A DNA stretch of 64,000 nt from a bacterium (GCA_021780905.1 JAJXXW010000050.1:48762-112761), one strand, 5' to 3'; counted from the first letter of the stretch, positions 35,570-45,978 are shown. Translations and numbers: made by a program. The notes: generated by a model not told the origin, from the letters alone.

Positions 35570-37255
35570 TCAGGGCGTCAAGTCGCGCCTTGCCGGCGGG
35601 GCGGTTGAAAAAACGGCAGCGGGCGGCGCGCCCGGGGTTGCCAGCTTGCGGCGGTAAAGTTTCAAACACGGCAGTTGCAGCTTGCCGTGCCGGACGGCAT
35701 CCGCGCCCCAGAAATAATGGGTTGCCACCGGCGAGGCGATTTCGGCGAGGCCCACGAGGTCGTAGTTGGTCTGGTAAGCCGACCACCAGTTGAACAGGGT
35801 CGGATCGGACTGCGGCTGTTGGAGCCAGGAATAATTGACGTTCACAAAGACGGCGAATTCCGGGGCGGCGGTCTCGGCCTCGTGGATCATTTCCGTCTGC
35901 ATCTGCCGGGCAAACGGCTGCGGCTCCATCAGGGCAAACACCAGGATGTAGCCGGTGGCCGAATGGCGGCGGGCGAGAAATGGCAATTCCGGCTCCGAAC
36001 CCAGCACGATCACGCGCGCAGCGGGCGGAGAATGATCATGGATGTATGCCGCCGCCACTTCCGCCTCCTGAAACGGCTCGATGCCGTAGAGCGCATGACT
36101 TCCCACGCGGGTCAGCACCGAAACCACGTCGGCGTCCTTGAACAAAGTCGCCGCGACCGCCAGAATAAAAATCCCCGCCGGCCATCTGCGGAATCTCGCC
36201 GCGAAGTTTTTTTCTTTCAACGCCTGCGCCGCGCCGCTGACCGCGCAACCGGCCAGCAGCGCCGCCGCCGGCAAGGCCAGCAGAAAATAATGCGTGCGAA
36301 AATAAAAGCCCGGCGCGGTGGTCAGAAACGAGGCCAAGGCCAAACCCAGCAGCGGGCGGCGTTGGTCGCGTAACCGCTTGTCCCACCAGACCACGGCCAC
36401 GCCCGCGACGGCAAACCACCACAGCCAGCAGTCCGAAAAAATCGAATGCAGGCTCCAGGTCAGATTGGCCGCCGCCGCCGAGGGCCGGATGATCGAAACA
36501 TATTGCCGGGCATAATCCATCGTCCAGAACCAGAATTTTCCGAACACGCCCGCCCGCCAGAGCATCAAACTGCACAGGCCGAACGGCAAGACCACCGCCA
36601 AGCCGAACAGCAAAAGCCCGCCGGCACGTCGCGCCCAGGAGATTTCTTTTTCACGAAAACACTGGGCCAGTATAATGCCCCCCGCCCACAGCGCCACGAA
36701 CGCTGCGTGCTGCTTGGTCAGCACGGCGCAGCCGAAAAAAATTCCCGCGCCGGCGGCGGCCAGCCAGTTGCGCATTTCCCGGGCCAGCCACAACAGGCAC
36801 AGGCCGGCCGTCACGCAAAACGCGCCGAAATGCGTCGCGTGGGCAGCGAAGCCAAACATGGCCGTGCTGATGGCCAGCAGCGCATACGCAGTGGCGGCCA
36901 CCATGCCGGCGGTTTCATCGAGGATTTTCTGGCCCAGCCAGAACAGCATCACCGCCGTGGCCGTCGTCAGCAACAACAGTCCGAAATGAATTCCCGCCGG
37001 CGTCTCGCCGAACGCCGCCATCAGGGCCGCATAGGCGTAATACGTGCCCGGAAATTTCATGTTGTAGGCGAGCGCGTAGGGCGAGATGCCTTGCAAAATC
37101 AACTGACCGTTGTAGGCGTATTCGCCCTCGTCGCGTTCCAGCGGAAAATTCAGCAGGCGCAGGCGCGCGACGGCCACGAGGGTCAAGACGACCAGCGTGA
37201 ACCACCAAGTCCAGGAGCGCTGGAACCATCGCGGACGGATTGCGAGCGGCGTCAT
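35570..37255 (-). CDS. GT39/ArnT-like membrane glycosyltransferase
   Basis: This 561-residue protein has about ten membrane helices and the GT-C hallmark near the first periplasmic loop: LNFPLERDEGEYAYNGQLIL, with an acidic D/E motif. The next loop, NMKFPGTYYAYAALM, and the later HYFLLALPAAALLAG fit the dolichol/undecaprenyl-phosphate-sugar transferase type. The C-terminal ~170 residues form a soluble domain (AARVIVLGSEPELPFLARRHSATGYI). Such enzymes move a lipid-linked sugar onto lipid A, protein or glycan. The acceptor is unknown. It precedes mfd by 26 bp, which may only reflect dense packing. Confidence 0.75.
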   Translation of the reverse strand: MTPLAIRPRWFQRSWTWWFTLVVLTLVAVARLRLLNFPLERDEGEYAYNGQLILQGISPYALAYNMKFPGTYYAYAALMAAFGETPAGIHFGLLLLTTATAVMLFWLGQKILDETAGMVAATAYALLAISTAMFGFAAHATHFGAFCVTAGLCLLWLAREMRNWLAAAGAGIFFGCAVLTKQHAAFVALWAGGIILAQCFREKEISWARRAGGLLLFGLAVVLPFGLCSLMLWRAGVFGKFWFWTMDYARQYVSIIRPSAAAANLTWSLHSIFSDCWLWWFAVAGVAVVWWDKRLRDQRRPLLGLALASFLTTAPGFYFRTHYFLLALPAAALLAGCAVSGAAQALKEKNFAARFRRWPAGIFILAVAATLFKDADVVSVLTRVGSHALYGIEPFQEAEVAAAYIHDHSPPAARVIVLGSEPELPFLARRHSATGYILVFALMEPQPFARQMQTEMIHEAETAAPEFAVFVNVNYSWLQQPQSDPTLFNWWSAYQTNYDLVGLAEIASPVATHYFWGADAVRHGKLQLPCLKLYRRKLATPGAPPAAVFSTAPPARRDLTP

Positions 37256-37348
37256 GCGCGGGCATTGGACAAAATCGCGCCGGCAAATTCAATGTCGTTT
37301 GTGGCGCTTTCGGTTTGACCCGTTTACGCCGCGCCGCACAATTCCAGG

Positions 37349-38605
37349 ATGACTGCGGCTGAATTCGGGTTGCTGCTGCCGTTCGCGCTGCTGCTCGGCA
37401 CGATGGCGACTGCGCCCGTCGTCGCGCCGAAATGGTGGCTGCGGCATTACGCCAAGGTCGCGCTCGGCCTCGGCGCCATCACCGCCGGCGGTTATTTTTT
37501 TGGTTTGCACGACCTGCACAGCCTCGGCGCGGCGGCGCATGAATACATCAGCTTCATCGCGCTGGTCGGCTCGTTGTTCGTCGTGTCCGGCGGCATCCAC
37601 ATCGGCGTCAAGGGCGAAGCCACGCCGCTGGCGAACGTCGTCTTCCTGCTCGCCGGCGCGCTCGCCGCCAATTTGCTTGGCACGACCGGCACGGCGTTGC
37701 TGCTGATCCGCCCATGGATCCGGATGAACAAAGACCGTGTGACGGCGCATCATGTGGTTTTTTTTATTTTTCTCGTCGCGAATGTCGGCGGCTGTTTGAC
37801 GCCCATCGGCGATCCCCCGCTGTTCCTCGGCTATCTGCAGGGCATTCCGTTCTGGTGGGTCGCGGAAAAGTGCTGGCCGATGTGGCTGGTCGGCGTGGGC
37901 CTGTTGCTCGCCATTTTTTATGTTTGGGACCGGAAAGATTTTCTCCGCGCCCCGCGCCCCGTCCGCGACCGCGAAACCGCGGCGGAAACGTGGAAAATCG
38001 AGGGGCTGCCCAACCTGTTTTTCCTCGCGGTGATTCTGGGGGCCGTGTTCGCACCCAGCCCGCCGCTCCTGCGCGAAGGACTGATGCTGGCGGCGGCGGG
38101 CGGGTCGTATTTCACCACCCCCAAATCCGTCCACGCGGCGAACCGGTTCGATTTTCATCCGATTCAGGAGGTGGCGGTCTTGTTCGCCGGCATTTTCGCC
38201 ACCATGCTGCCCGCGCTAGCCTGGCTGGATCATCATGCCGCCGCGCTGCTTGGGGACCGGCCGTCGCCGGCGGTTTTCTTCTGGGGCACCGGCGTCCTGT
38301 CGAGCACACTGGACAACGCGCCGACTTATTTGGCATTTTTAAGCGCACTGCACGGAACCGCCGGCGCCGAGGCCGTTTCCAGTTTGCCTGTCACGCACCC
38401 ACAACAAGTCCTGGCCATCAGCATCGGCGCGGTGTTTTTTGGCGCGGCCACCTACATCGGCAACGGTCCCAACTTCATGATCAAGGCCGTCGCCGGGCAA
38501 AACCAGGTGCGGATGCCGTCGTTCCTGGAATTCATCGTGAAATTCACCCTGCCCTGCCTGCTGCCGGTGCTGGCCCTCCTCTGGCTGGTTTTTTTCCGGG
38601 ATTGA
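37349..38605 (+). CDS. NhaD-type sodium:proton antiporter-like membrane protein
   Basis: This 418-residue ion-transporter superfamily protein has about eleven helices. Conserved patches include SLFVVSGGIHIGVKGEATPLANVVFLLAG, LLGTTGTALLLIRP, NVGGCLTPIGDPPLFLGYLQG and a symmetric TYIGNGPNFMIKAVA. These correspond to the two unwound-helix motifs of the NhaD/CitM-like fold. The likely role is Na+/H+ exchange, but carboxylate transport is possible in this superfamily. It is divergent from the glycosyltransferase and 76 bp upstream of waaA, in the same direction. Confidence 0.8.
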   Translation: MTAAEFGLLLPFALLLGTMATAPVVAPKWWLRHYAKVALGLGAITAGGYFFGLHDLHSLGAAAHEYISFIALVGSLFVVSGGIHIGVKGEATPLANVVFLLAGALAANLLGTTGTALLLIRPWIRMNKDRVTAHHVVFFIFLVANVGGCLTPIGDPPLFLGYLQGIPFWWVAEKCWPMWLVGVGLLLAIFYVWDRKDFLRAPRPVRDRETAAETWKIEGLPNLFFLAVILGAVFAPSPPLLREGLMLAAAGGSYFTTPKSVHAANRFDFHPIQEVAVLFAGIFATMLPALAWLDHHAAALLGDRPSPAVFFWGTGVLSSTLDNAPTYLAFLSALHGTAGAEAVSSLPVTHPQQVLAISIGAVFFGAATYIGNGPNFMIKAVAGQNQVRMPSFLEFIVKFTLPCLLPVLALLWLVFFRD

Positions 38606-38681
38606 AATGAAGTTACATTTTTGAAACAATTTCCCGCGCTGGTCGTTTGCTTCTGGCAATTGGTGGTTGAGGAAATTCAAA

Positions 38682-40010
38682 GTGCGCACGCTTTACAATA
38701 TCCTGTTCCTGGTTTTTTTTGCGCTGTCGTCGCCATATTATTTCTGGCGGATGCAGCGGCGCGGAAACTGGCGCGCCGGCTTCGGCCAGCGGTTTGCGCT
38801 TTACGACGCCCCCGTCAAACAGGCGCTGACCAACCGCCATGTCCTCTGGCTCCACGCCGTCAGCGTCGGCGAGGTCAACCTCTGCACGCAGCTCATCCAC
38901 GCGCTGGAGACGCGCGTGCCGAACGTCAAAATCATCGTCTCCTGCACCACCACCACCGGCATGGCGGAACTGCGCCGCCGGCTGCCGACGCGCATCACCA
39001 AGATTTATTACCCGGTGGACCGCCGCAAATTCGTCCGCCGCGCTCTTGCAACCATCAATCCCTTGGCCATCATCCTCGTCGAGGCGGAAATCTGGCCGAA
39101 TTTCCTCTGGCGCGCGAAAGATTTGGACATCCCCGTTTTTCTGGCCAACGCCCGGCTGTCCGACCGCTCGTATCCGCGCTACAAACGATTTGCCATCCTG
39201 TTCCGGCCGCTGTTTCGGGCGTTTGCCGGCGTCGGCTGCCAGAGCGAGGCGGATGCGGCGCGGCTGCGCGCGGTCGGCTGCCGCGAAGCCGCCGTGCAGG
39301 TGGTCGGCAACCTTAAATTTGACGCGGCCCAGCTGACCGAACGCAGCACGCTCGACGTGCGCGGTCTGTTGCAACAACTGGGCGTGCCCGCCGACGCGCC
39401 GGTTCTGGTGGCCGGCAGCACGCATGACGGCGAGGAAATTCTTCTCGCGGACATCGCGCGGCGGCTGCGCGAGAAATTTCCCAACCTGTTTTTAATCCTC
39501 GTGCCGCGCCATTTTGAGCGCGCCCGGGACGTCGCCCAAAAACTGAAGCAGCGCGGGGTGAAGTTCGCCTTTCGCAGCGAAATTTTCGGCCACACCCAGT
39601 TTCCTCCCGGCGAGCTGGACTGCCTGCTGGTGAACAGCACTGGGGAGCTGAAATTTTTCTATGAGCCGGCCACCGTGGTGTTCGTGGGCAAAAGCCTCAC
39701 CGCCTTCGGCGGCCAAAACCCCATTGAACCGGCCGCGCTGGGCAAGCCGATCGTGTTCGGGCCGAACATGCAGAATTTTGCCGATGTCACCCGCGCATTT
39801 CTCCACAAAGAGGCCGCCGTGCAGGTGAAAAATTCGGGCGACCTGGAGCGGGTCCTCGGCGGGCTGCTGGCGGACGCGCCACGCCGCGCCGCGCTCGGCC
39901 ACGCCGCCCGGGAACTGGTCGGGGAAAATCTCGGGGCCGTGGAGCGGACGGTAGCGATGATTCTGCCCCACCTCGAACGCCAGGGCATTTTGGTGGTGAA
40001 AAATAAGTGA
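38682..40010 (+). CDS. waaA: 3-deoxy-D-manno-octulosonic acid (Kdo) transferase
   Basis: This GT30 enzyme attaches Kdo to lipid A. It has an N-terminal hydrophobic anchor (LYNILFLVFFALSSPYYFW), GNWRAGFGQRF, LWLHAVSVGEVNL, the catalytic-region EAEIWPNFLWRAK, and the C-terminal nucleotide-sugar region with FVGKSLTAFGGQNPIEPAALGKPIVFGPNMQNF. The track starts at a TTG at 38667. I chose the GTG at 38682 because AGGA sits eight bases before it; the protein is then 442 residues. Together with kdsD it shows a Kdo-containing outer membrane. Confidence 0.94.
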   Translation: MRTLYNILFLVFFALSSPYYFWRMQRRGNWRAGFGQRFALYDAPVKQALTNRHVLWLHAVSVGEVNLCTQLIHALETRVPNVKIIVSCTTTTGMAELRRRLPTRITKIYYPVDRRKFVRRALATINPLAIILVEAEIWPNFLWRAKDLDIPVFLANARLSDRSYPRYKRFAILFRPLFRAFAGVGCQSEADAARLRAVGCREAAVQVVGNLKFDAAQLTERSTLDVRGLLQQLGVPADAPVLVAGSTHDGEEILLADIARRLREKFPNLFLILVPRHFERARDVAQKLKQRGVKFAFRSEIFGHTQFPPGELDCLLVNSTGELKFFYEPATVVFVGKSLTAFGGQNPIEPAALGKPIVFGPNMQNFADVTRAFLHKEAAVQVKNSGDLERVLGGLLADAPRRAALGHAARELVGENLGAVERTVAMILPHLERQGILVVKNK

Positions 40011-40090
40011 GCGGATGGTGTTTCGCCGCTTGACGAAGTCGCCGGCAATTTTCATATTCGCTCCACTCCGGCTCGATTGCGCCGGAATGT

Positions 40091-41800
40091 ATGCCGAAAC
40101 TCAACGCCAGGAAAAAATCCCCGTCCGTGCCCGCGCCGGCAGGTTCGCAGTCCGCACCGGCGGATCGCGCCACGGAAGTGGCGGCGAAAATCCGGGAGCT
40201 GGTCCAACTCGCCAAGGAACAGGGCCACCTCACCTTCGACGACATCAACGAGGCGCTGCCCGAATCGCTTTCCACGCCGGAGGGACTGGATGACATTTTC
40301 ACCAAGCTGCGCAAACTTGAAATCGAGATCGTGGATCAGCCCGAAGCGGATCCCGCCAAAGAAGCCGAAGATGAGGAAATCGAGCCGCGCCACCTCGACG
40401 CGCTCGACGACCCGGTGCGGATGTATCTCAAGGAGATGGGCGCGGTGCCGTTGCTGACGCGGGAGCAAGAGGTGGAGATTTCCAAGCGCATCGAAAAGGC
40501 GGAAAACGAACTGCGCGCGGCGGTTTACAGCTTTGGTTTTGCGGGCAAGGAACACCTGGCCCTGGCCGAAAAACTCCTGGCTGAGCCGCCGCGGGAACGT
40601 TTTGACCGCGTGGTGCTGGACCAGCAGGTGGCCGGCCGCGAAGCCCACCTCAAGACGCTGACCCGGCTGGCGGCGCTGGCGCGCCCATTGGACGCGGAGG
40701 TGGACCGGCATTTCAATCTGTGGCGCACCGCCCATCAGGGCGCCAAACGCAACCGGGAGCACGACGCCTTCGTCAAGCTCGACAAAAAGTTGCAGGCGCT
40801 GTTCCCCAAATTTTGTTTCAAGCAGAAGGTGACCGAGGAAATCGCGCTCGTGGCGGAAAATATCCACGACAAATTCCAATACACCCTGCGGGCGCTGGCC
40901 GACGCGCAGAACCAGCGCGAATCCTCGGCCCAAATACACCTCCTTGAGGCGGAAGAACAGAAGCTGCGCGCGCTGGAGGAATTCGTCCGGATGCCGGCGG
41001 ACGATTTTCTGAAGGCGTTTGACCGGCTGCGCGACGCGGCGACACGGTCGTTACAGGCCAAAACCGAGATGGTCGAGGCGAACCTGCGCCTCGTCATCTC
41101 CATCGCCAAGAAATACACAAACCGCGGGCTGTCGTTCCTGGATCTGATCCAGGAAGGCAACATGGGGCTGATGAAGGCGGTGGAGAAGTTTGAATACCGG
41201 CGCGGCTACAAATTTTCCACCTACGCGACGTGGTGGATCCGGCAGGCCGTTACGCGCTGCATCGCAGACCAGGCGCGCACCATCCGCATTCCGGTCCACA
41301 TGATCGAAATCATCAACAAGCTGCTGCGGGCGCAGAAAAAGTTGTTTCAAGAGCTGGGCCGGGAAGCCACGCCGGACGAGATCGCCGACGAGCTGCAAAT
41401 CCCGGTGTTCCGCGTGCGGGCGGTGCTGCGAATGTCGCAGCAGCCGGTCTCGTTGCAGACGCCGGTGGGGGACGGCGACGAAGCCAGCTTCGGTGATTTT
41501 ATCGAGGACAAGGAGGCGGACAATCCGCTCGACATCACCAGCTTCAGCCTCTTGAAATCCCGGATGGGTGACGTGCTGTGCAGCCTGACCGAACGCGAGC
41601 GGCAGGTGCTGGAGATGCGCTTTGGCATCGGCGACGGCAACGCGCGGACGCTGGAGGAGGTCGGCCAGCAGTTCCGCGTCACGCGCGAACGCATCCGCCA
41701 GATTGAGGCCAAGGCGCTGCGCAAGATGCGCCATCCGACGCGGCTGCGCCAATTGAATGGTTTTCTGGAACTGGGCAGGGAAAATCCCAACGGCCCATAG
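40091..41800 (+). CDS. rpoD: Primary RNA polymerase sigma factor (sigma-70)
   Basis: This 569-residue group 1 sigma factor has region 1.1 (about 25-85), region 1.2 ([25 protein letters not shown]) and a non-conserved insert (about 140-330). Region 2 is the best conserved: [54 protein letters not shown]. Region 3 is followed by region 4.2 with [20 protein letters not shown]. The long N-terminus and the exact region 2.3/2.4 sequence mark it as the housekeeping factor. This supports reading TTGACA/TATAAT-type promoters in the window. It stands alone; no dnaG or rpsU is adjacent. Confidence 0.95.
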   Translation: MPKLNARKKSPSVPAPAGSQSAPADRATEVAAKIRELVQLAKEQGHLTFDDINEALPESLSTPEGLDDIFTKLRKLEIEIVDQPEADPAKEAEDEEIEPRHLDALDDPVRMYLKEMGAVPLLTREQEVEISKRIEKAENELRAAVYSFGFAGKEHLALAEKLLAEPPRERFDRVVLDQQVAGREAHLKTLTRLAALARPLDAEVDRHFNLWRTAHQGAKRNREHDAFVKLDKKLQALFPKFCFKQKVTEEIALVAENIHDKFQYTLRALADAQNQRESSAQIHLLEAEEQKLRALEEFVRMPADDFLKAFDRLRDAATRSLQAKTEMVEANLRLVISIAKKYTNRGLSFLDLIQEGNMGLMKAVEKFEYRRGYKFSTYATWWIRQAVTRCIADQARTIRIPVHMIEIINKLLRAQKKLFQELGREATPDEIADELQIPVFRVRAVLRMSQQPVSLQTPVGDGDEASFGDFIEDKEADNPLDITSFSLLKSRMGDVLCSLTERERQVLEMRFGIGDGNARTLEEVGQQFRVTRERIRQIEAKALRKMRHPTRLRQLNGFLELGRENPNGP

Positions 41801-41896
41801 GCACCCGCAGAAAACCGCCGTGGAAAACACCCGGTGCGACCGCTCGTCCTTCCTTTCCCGCCGCCGGTGCCGTGGTGCGAAAATGGGAGCCGGAGT

Positions 41897-43114
41897 TCAG
41901 CCGACAAACGCCGCGTGGACGGCCTTCACCGCCTGTTCGCCCTTGGCCAGGTCGATGACAACGGAAATTTTGATCTCGCTGGTCGAAATCATGTCAATGT
42001 TGATGCCCTCCTTCGCCAGCGTTTCAAACAGCTTGCCGGCGACGCCGGTGTGCGATTTCATGCCGACGCCGACGATGGAAAGTTTGCCGATCTTTTCCTT
42101 GGTGATGACCTCGCGATAGCCGACTTCTTTTTTCAGGCTTTCAATCACCTTCTGCGCCTTGAGCAAATCCGGCTTGTCGGCGGTGAAGGAGATGTCGGTC
42201 GCGGGCGCGCCGGCGCCGTGGCTGAAGTTCTGCACGATCACGTCAATGTTGACCGTGGCATCGCCCAGGGCCTTGAAAATCGTGGCGGCCATGCCGGGTT
42301 TGTCCGGCACGCCGACGAGCGTGACCTTGGCCTGGTTTTTGTCAAGCGCGACGCCGCGCACGACGACGCCTTCCATGCTTTTCGTTTCTTCTTTCACAAT
42401 CGTTCCGGGGTTGTCGTTCAAGCTGCTGCGGACTTCAAACACGACGCCAAATTTTTTGGCGAATTCCACCGAGCGGCTCTGCATCACCTTCGCGCCGAGG
42501 CTGGCGAGTTCGAGCATTTCGTCGTAGGAAATCTCCGGCAGTTTTTTCGCCGTCGGCACGATGCGCGGATCGGTGGTGTAGACGCCGTCCACATCCGTGT
42601 AAATCTGGCACAAGTCCGCCTTGAGCGCGGCGGCCAGCGCAATCGCCGTCAAATCCGAACCACCGCGGCCGAGCGTGGTGATCTGGCCGGCGGCCGTCTC
42701 GCCCTGAAACCCGGCGACGATGACCACGTTTCCGGCGGCCAGCGCTTCGTGAACCTGCTTGGGCGTGATGTTGTGAATCTTCGCCTTGGTGTGGACGCCG
42801 TCGGTGACAATGCCCGCCTGCGCACCCGTCATGGAAACCGCCGGCACCCCGAGCGTGTGCAGCGCGATGGCGGTAAGCGCAATGGTCTGCTGTTCACCGG
42901 TGGCGAGGAGCATGTCCATCTCGCGTTCGCTCGGCAGCGGCGCAATGTCTTTCGCCAGTTTAATCAAGCCATCGGTAACGCCGCTCATCGCGGAGACGAC
43001 CACCACGACCGCATCGCCGCGCGCACGGTATTCCGCCACGCGCCGGGCGACGTTTTTGATGCGGTCGGTGCTGCCGACCGACGTGCCGCCGTATTTTTGA
43101 ACGATCAAAGCCAT
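41897..43114 (-). CDS. lysC: Aspartate kinase
   Basis: This 405-residue enzyme phosphorylates aspartate, the first step to lysine, threonine, methionine and diaminopimelate. The kinase domain begins LIVQKYGGTSVGSTDRI and carries GFQGETAAGQITTLGRGGSDLTAIALA and YTDVDGVYTTDPRIV. Two C-terminal ACT domains (KVTLVGVPDKPGMAATIFKAL; KLSIVGVGMKSHTGVAGKLFETL) provide feedback control by lysine or threonine. The length matches the Bacillus/Corynebacterium-type monofunctional enzyme. It is divergent from the EF-G paralogue, with a 208-bp gap in which I see no gene. Confidence 0.96.
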   Translation of the reverse strand: MALIVQKYGGTSVGSTDRIKNVARRVAEYRARGDAVVVVVSAMSGVTDGLIKLAKDIAPLPSEREMDMLLATGEQQTIALTAIALHTLGVPAVSMTGAQAGIVTDGVHTKAKIHNITPKQVHEALAAGNVVIVAGFQGETAAGQITTLGRGGSDLTAIALAAALKADLCQIYTDVDGVYTTDPRIVPTAKKLPEISYDEMLELASLGAKVMQSRSVEFAKKFGVVFEVRSSLNDNPGTIVKEETKSMEGVVVRGVALDKNQAKVTLVGVPDKPGMAATIFKALGDATVNIDVIVQNFSHGAGAPATDISFTADKPDLLKAQKVIESLKKEVGYREVITKEKIGKLSIVGVGMKSHTGVAGKLFETLAKEGINIDMISTSEIKISVVIDLAKGEQAVKAVHAAFVG

Positions 43115-43322
43115 AAGAACCGGAAGCGCGCGCCGAACTTGAAGCCGCCGGCATCCAGTCGAAGTGACAGCATAGCGCGGCGCGGCGGTCTTGAAAAGAC
43201 GGAATTGATCCGGGCGGACGCGGAATCTTAATTTAGTCTTGCCAAACCGGGAGGCTTGGGTTTGAAATGCCAGCAGTCATCAATCCCGCTTGGCAAACAA
43301 CAACCGCAGGTGAATCTGACTT

Positions 43323-45422
43323 ATGAAAAATTATTTGCCCGCTGACATCCGCAACTTCGCTCTCGTCGGCCACGCCTCATCTGGCAAAACCCTGTTGAGC
43401 GAGGCGATGCTGCGCTGCGCCGGGGTCATCTCGCGCCTGGGCAGCATCGCCGACGGCACCACCGTGTCCGATTATCACGTCAGCGAAAAACAGCGGCAGA
43501 TTTCCGTCTCCGCCACGCTGATGCACGCCGACTGGGCCGGGAAAAAGTTCAACCTCATTGACACGCCCGGCTATCTGGACTTCATCAGCGAGGGCCTCGG
43601 CGCGCTGCGCGTCGGCGATTTCGCGCTCGTTGTCATCCACGCGCAGCACGGTTTGGGCGTCGGCACCGACCGCGTTTGGAATTACGCCACCGGCTACGGC
43701 ATTCCGAAAATGATCGTCGTCAACGCGCTGGACCGTGAGAATGCGGACTTCGCCGCCGTGCTGAAATCCGCGCAGGAACATTTCGGGCGGCACGTTTTTC
43801 CGCTGAGCGTCCCGGTGAACGCCGGCCCCGGCTTCAATCGCACGCTCGATGTGCTGCGGAATGAGATTGTCACCTACGCCACCGACGGCTCCGGCCAATA
43901 CACCGAGGAACCCGCCACCGGGGAACTCGGCGAAAAAGTCAAAGCGCTGCACCGTGAACTCATCGAGCACATCGCCGAATCGGACGACGGGCTGATGAAT
44001 AAATATTTCGAGCAAGGCGGTTTGTCGGAGGAGGAATTCCGCGCCGGCATCCATTCGGCGGTGCAAAAACAGTTGTTCATCCCGCTCTTCGCCGTTTCGG
44101 CGGAAAAAAACATCGGCGTGGCGCGGCTGATGGATTTCATTGCCAAATACGGCTCGTCGCCAGTGGACCGCAAAAACGTTCCGGCGATTGACGCCAACGG
44201 CAATGAAACCGAGGTCAAGCTCGACAACGCCGAAACCGTGGCCTACGTCTTCAAGCACATGACCGAGGCGCAGTTCGGCGAACTGTCGTTCTTCCGCGTC
44301 TATTCCGGCAGCGTGACGACCGGCACGGATTTGTTCAACAGCGACCGCAAGATCACCGAGCGCGTCGGCCAGATTTTCCTGCTCAACGGCCAGACCCGCG
44401 AACCCGTCCACTCGCTCGGTGCCGGCGACATCGGCGCGGTGGTGAAGCTCAAGGACACGCACACCGGCAATACGCTTTGCACGTTGAAACATCCGGTGAC
44501 GCTGCCGAAAGTCGTTTATCCCAAGCCGAACATTCACGCCGCGCTCATCGCCAAGGTGAAAGGCGAGGAGGATAAAATTGCCACCGGCCTCGCCGCCTTG
44601 CACGAGGAGGATCCGACATTTCTTTATTTCGTGGATGACGAGTTGCATCAGACAATTATTTCCGCGCAAGGCGAATTGCATCTGGAAGTCGTCGCCGACC
44701 GTTTGCGCCGCCGGCACAACGTCCACGTCGAACTCGCCGAACCGCGCGTGAAATATCGCGAAACCATCAGGGGCAAGGGCGAATCCAAATATCGCCACAA
44801 AAAACAGACCGGCGGCGCGGGCCAGTTCGCCGAAGTCTGGATGCGCGTCGAACCCAAGCCACGGGACACCGGCGTGGAGTTCACCCAGTCGCTGGTCGGG
44901 CAGAACGTGGACCGCAATTTCGTGCCGTCCGTCGAGAAAGGCGTCCAGCAGGTTTGCACCGAGGGCGTCCTCGCCGGCTGCCGCGTGACCGACGTGAAGA
45001 TTGATTTCTACGACGGCAAGATGCACCCGGTGGATTCCAAGGACATCGCGTTTCAGATCGCCGGTTACTTCGCGTTCAAAGAAGCTTTCACCGCCGCCAA
45101 GCCGTGTTTGCTGGAGCCGATCGAGATTGTCGAAATCCGCATCCCCGAAGATTTCATGGGCAAAGTCATGGGCGACCTGTCTTCGCGGCGCGGAAAAATT
45201 CTCGGCATCGAAGCCGAAGGCGCCTTCCAAGTCATCAAAGCCACCGTGCCGACGGCGGAACTGTATCATTACTCCAGCACGCTGCGTTCGCTGACCGGCG
45301 GCGCGGGTGTCCACACCGAGACGTTCAGCCACTACGAGGAAATGCCGCCCGCCGCCGCCGAGAAAGTCGTCGCCGAGGCCGCGCAGAGGAAGGCGAACCA
45401 CGACAGCCACAATTCACACTGA
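43323..45422 (+). CDS. Elongation factor G-like protein (FusA2 type)
   Basis: This 699-residue translational GTPase has the five-domain EF-G layout. G1 is GHASSGKT (canonical EF-G: GHIDAGKT), G3 is DTPGY, and domain IV-V segments include GAGQFAEVWMRVEP and MGDLSSRRGKILGIEAEGAFQVI. The G1 sequence and the start NFALVGHASSGKTLLSEAMLRCAG place it with the EF-G-like/FusA2 group, not the canonical translocase, which is probably elsewhere. The base-recognition motif NKXD reads NALD here (IVVNALDREN), an unusual loss of Lys. Roles of such paralogues include ribosome recycling; the role here is unknown. Confidence 0.88.
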   Translation: MKNYLPADIRNFALVGHASSGKTLLSEAMLRCAGVISRLGSIADGTTVSDYHVSEKQRQISVSATLMHADWAGKKFNLIDTPGYLDFISEGLGALRVGDFALVVIHAQHGLGVGTDRVWNYATGYGIPKMIVVNALDRENADFAAVLKSAQEHFGRHVFPLSVPVNAGPGFNRTLDVLRNEIVTYATDGSGQYTEEPATGELGEKVKALHRELIEHIAESDDGLMNKYFEQGGLSEEEFRAGIHSAVQKQLFIPLFAVSAEKNIGVARLMDFIAKYGSSPVDRKNVPAIDANGNETEVKLDNAETVAYVFKHMTEAQFGELSFFRVYSGSVTTGTDLFNSDRKITERVGQIFLLNGQTREPVHSLGAGDIGAVVKLKDTHTGNTLCTLKHPVTLPKVVYPKPNIHAALIAKVKGEEDKIATGLAALHEEDPTFLYFVDDELHQTIISAQGELHLEVVADRLRRRHNVHVELAEPRVKYRETIRGKGESKYRHKKQTGGAGQFAEVWMRVEPKPRDTGVEFTQSLVGQNVDRNFVPSVEKGVQQVCTEGVLAGCRVTDVKIDFYDGKMHPVDSKDIAFQIAGYFAFKEAFTAAKPCLLEPIEIVEIRIPEDFMGKVMGDLSSRRGKILGIEAEGAFQVIKATVPTAELYHYSSTLRSLTGGAGVHTETFSHYEEMPPAAAEKVVAEAAQRKANHDSHNSH

Positions 45423-45538
45423 TCTGGCGGCGACGCCCCGTCGTCTGCCGCAGTGATTCCAGGCTGCAAGCTGCCGATTAAAATTCTCCGGGAAATGGCG
45501 CGGCGTTCTGCCGAAGCGCCGCCCCGCAACTCCATCAG

Positions 45539-45940
45539 CGCAGCTATAACCTGGACCAGTCCGTCAACGGATATTTGGCGTATCTGGATAATTACCCGGA
45601 CGCCGCCAACCTGCCGGCATTCAGCCGCATGAGCCAAATCCAGACGCCCTGCCCAAGCGATTTGTTTGTGTTCATTGACGAACTGCCGGCCACGCAGTTT
45701 GACGCTTCCTTCGGGAAGCCGCCCAAAGGTGCCACGAACTATCAGGATTGGCCGAACTGCTGGTTTGACCTGCCGGCCGACCGGCATAGTCGGGGCGGGA
45801 ATCTGTCCTTTGCCGATGGTCATGTGGAACACTGGCGCTGGCAGGCGTCCAAAGTCTTCACGCAATTCGGTCAGGCGGTGGCGGCGGCGGAAATGCCGGA
45901 TTATGTGCACAACCAAAATGCCATGAAGCAGCCGTTGTAA
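45539..45940 (+). pseudogene. 3' fragment of an H-X9-DG prepilin-type protein
   Basis: The frame (track start 45575; homologous sequence continues upstream as RSYNLDQSVNGY) has the C-terminal half of the DUF1559-like/H-X9-DG protein family: FVFIDELPATQFD, then HSRGGNLSFADGHVEHW with His and Asp-Gly nine residues apart. The N-terminal prepilin cleavage site, hydrophobic helix and central part are missing, and no start codon or ribosome site suits a full gene. These proteins are abundant in Planctomycetes, Verrucomicrobia and Lentisphaerae. This is a decayed remnant. The 45423-45538 stretch before it shows nothing else. Confidence 0.75.
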
Positions 45941-45978
45941 CGCGGGCGGCGGGCTTGGTCATCCGTGGCGGCGGCGAA

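Noticed and set aside
43377-45410. 677-aa minus-strand ORF
   Set aside because: Antisense to the EF-G-like gene, which has full GTPase motifs; no family match in the minus frame.
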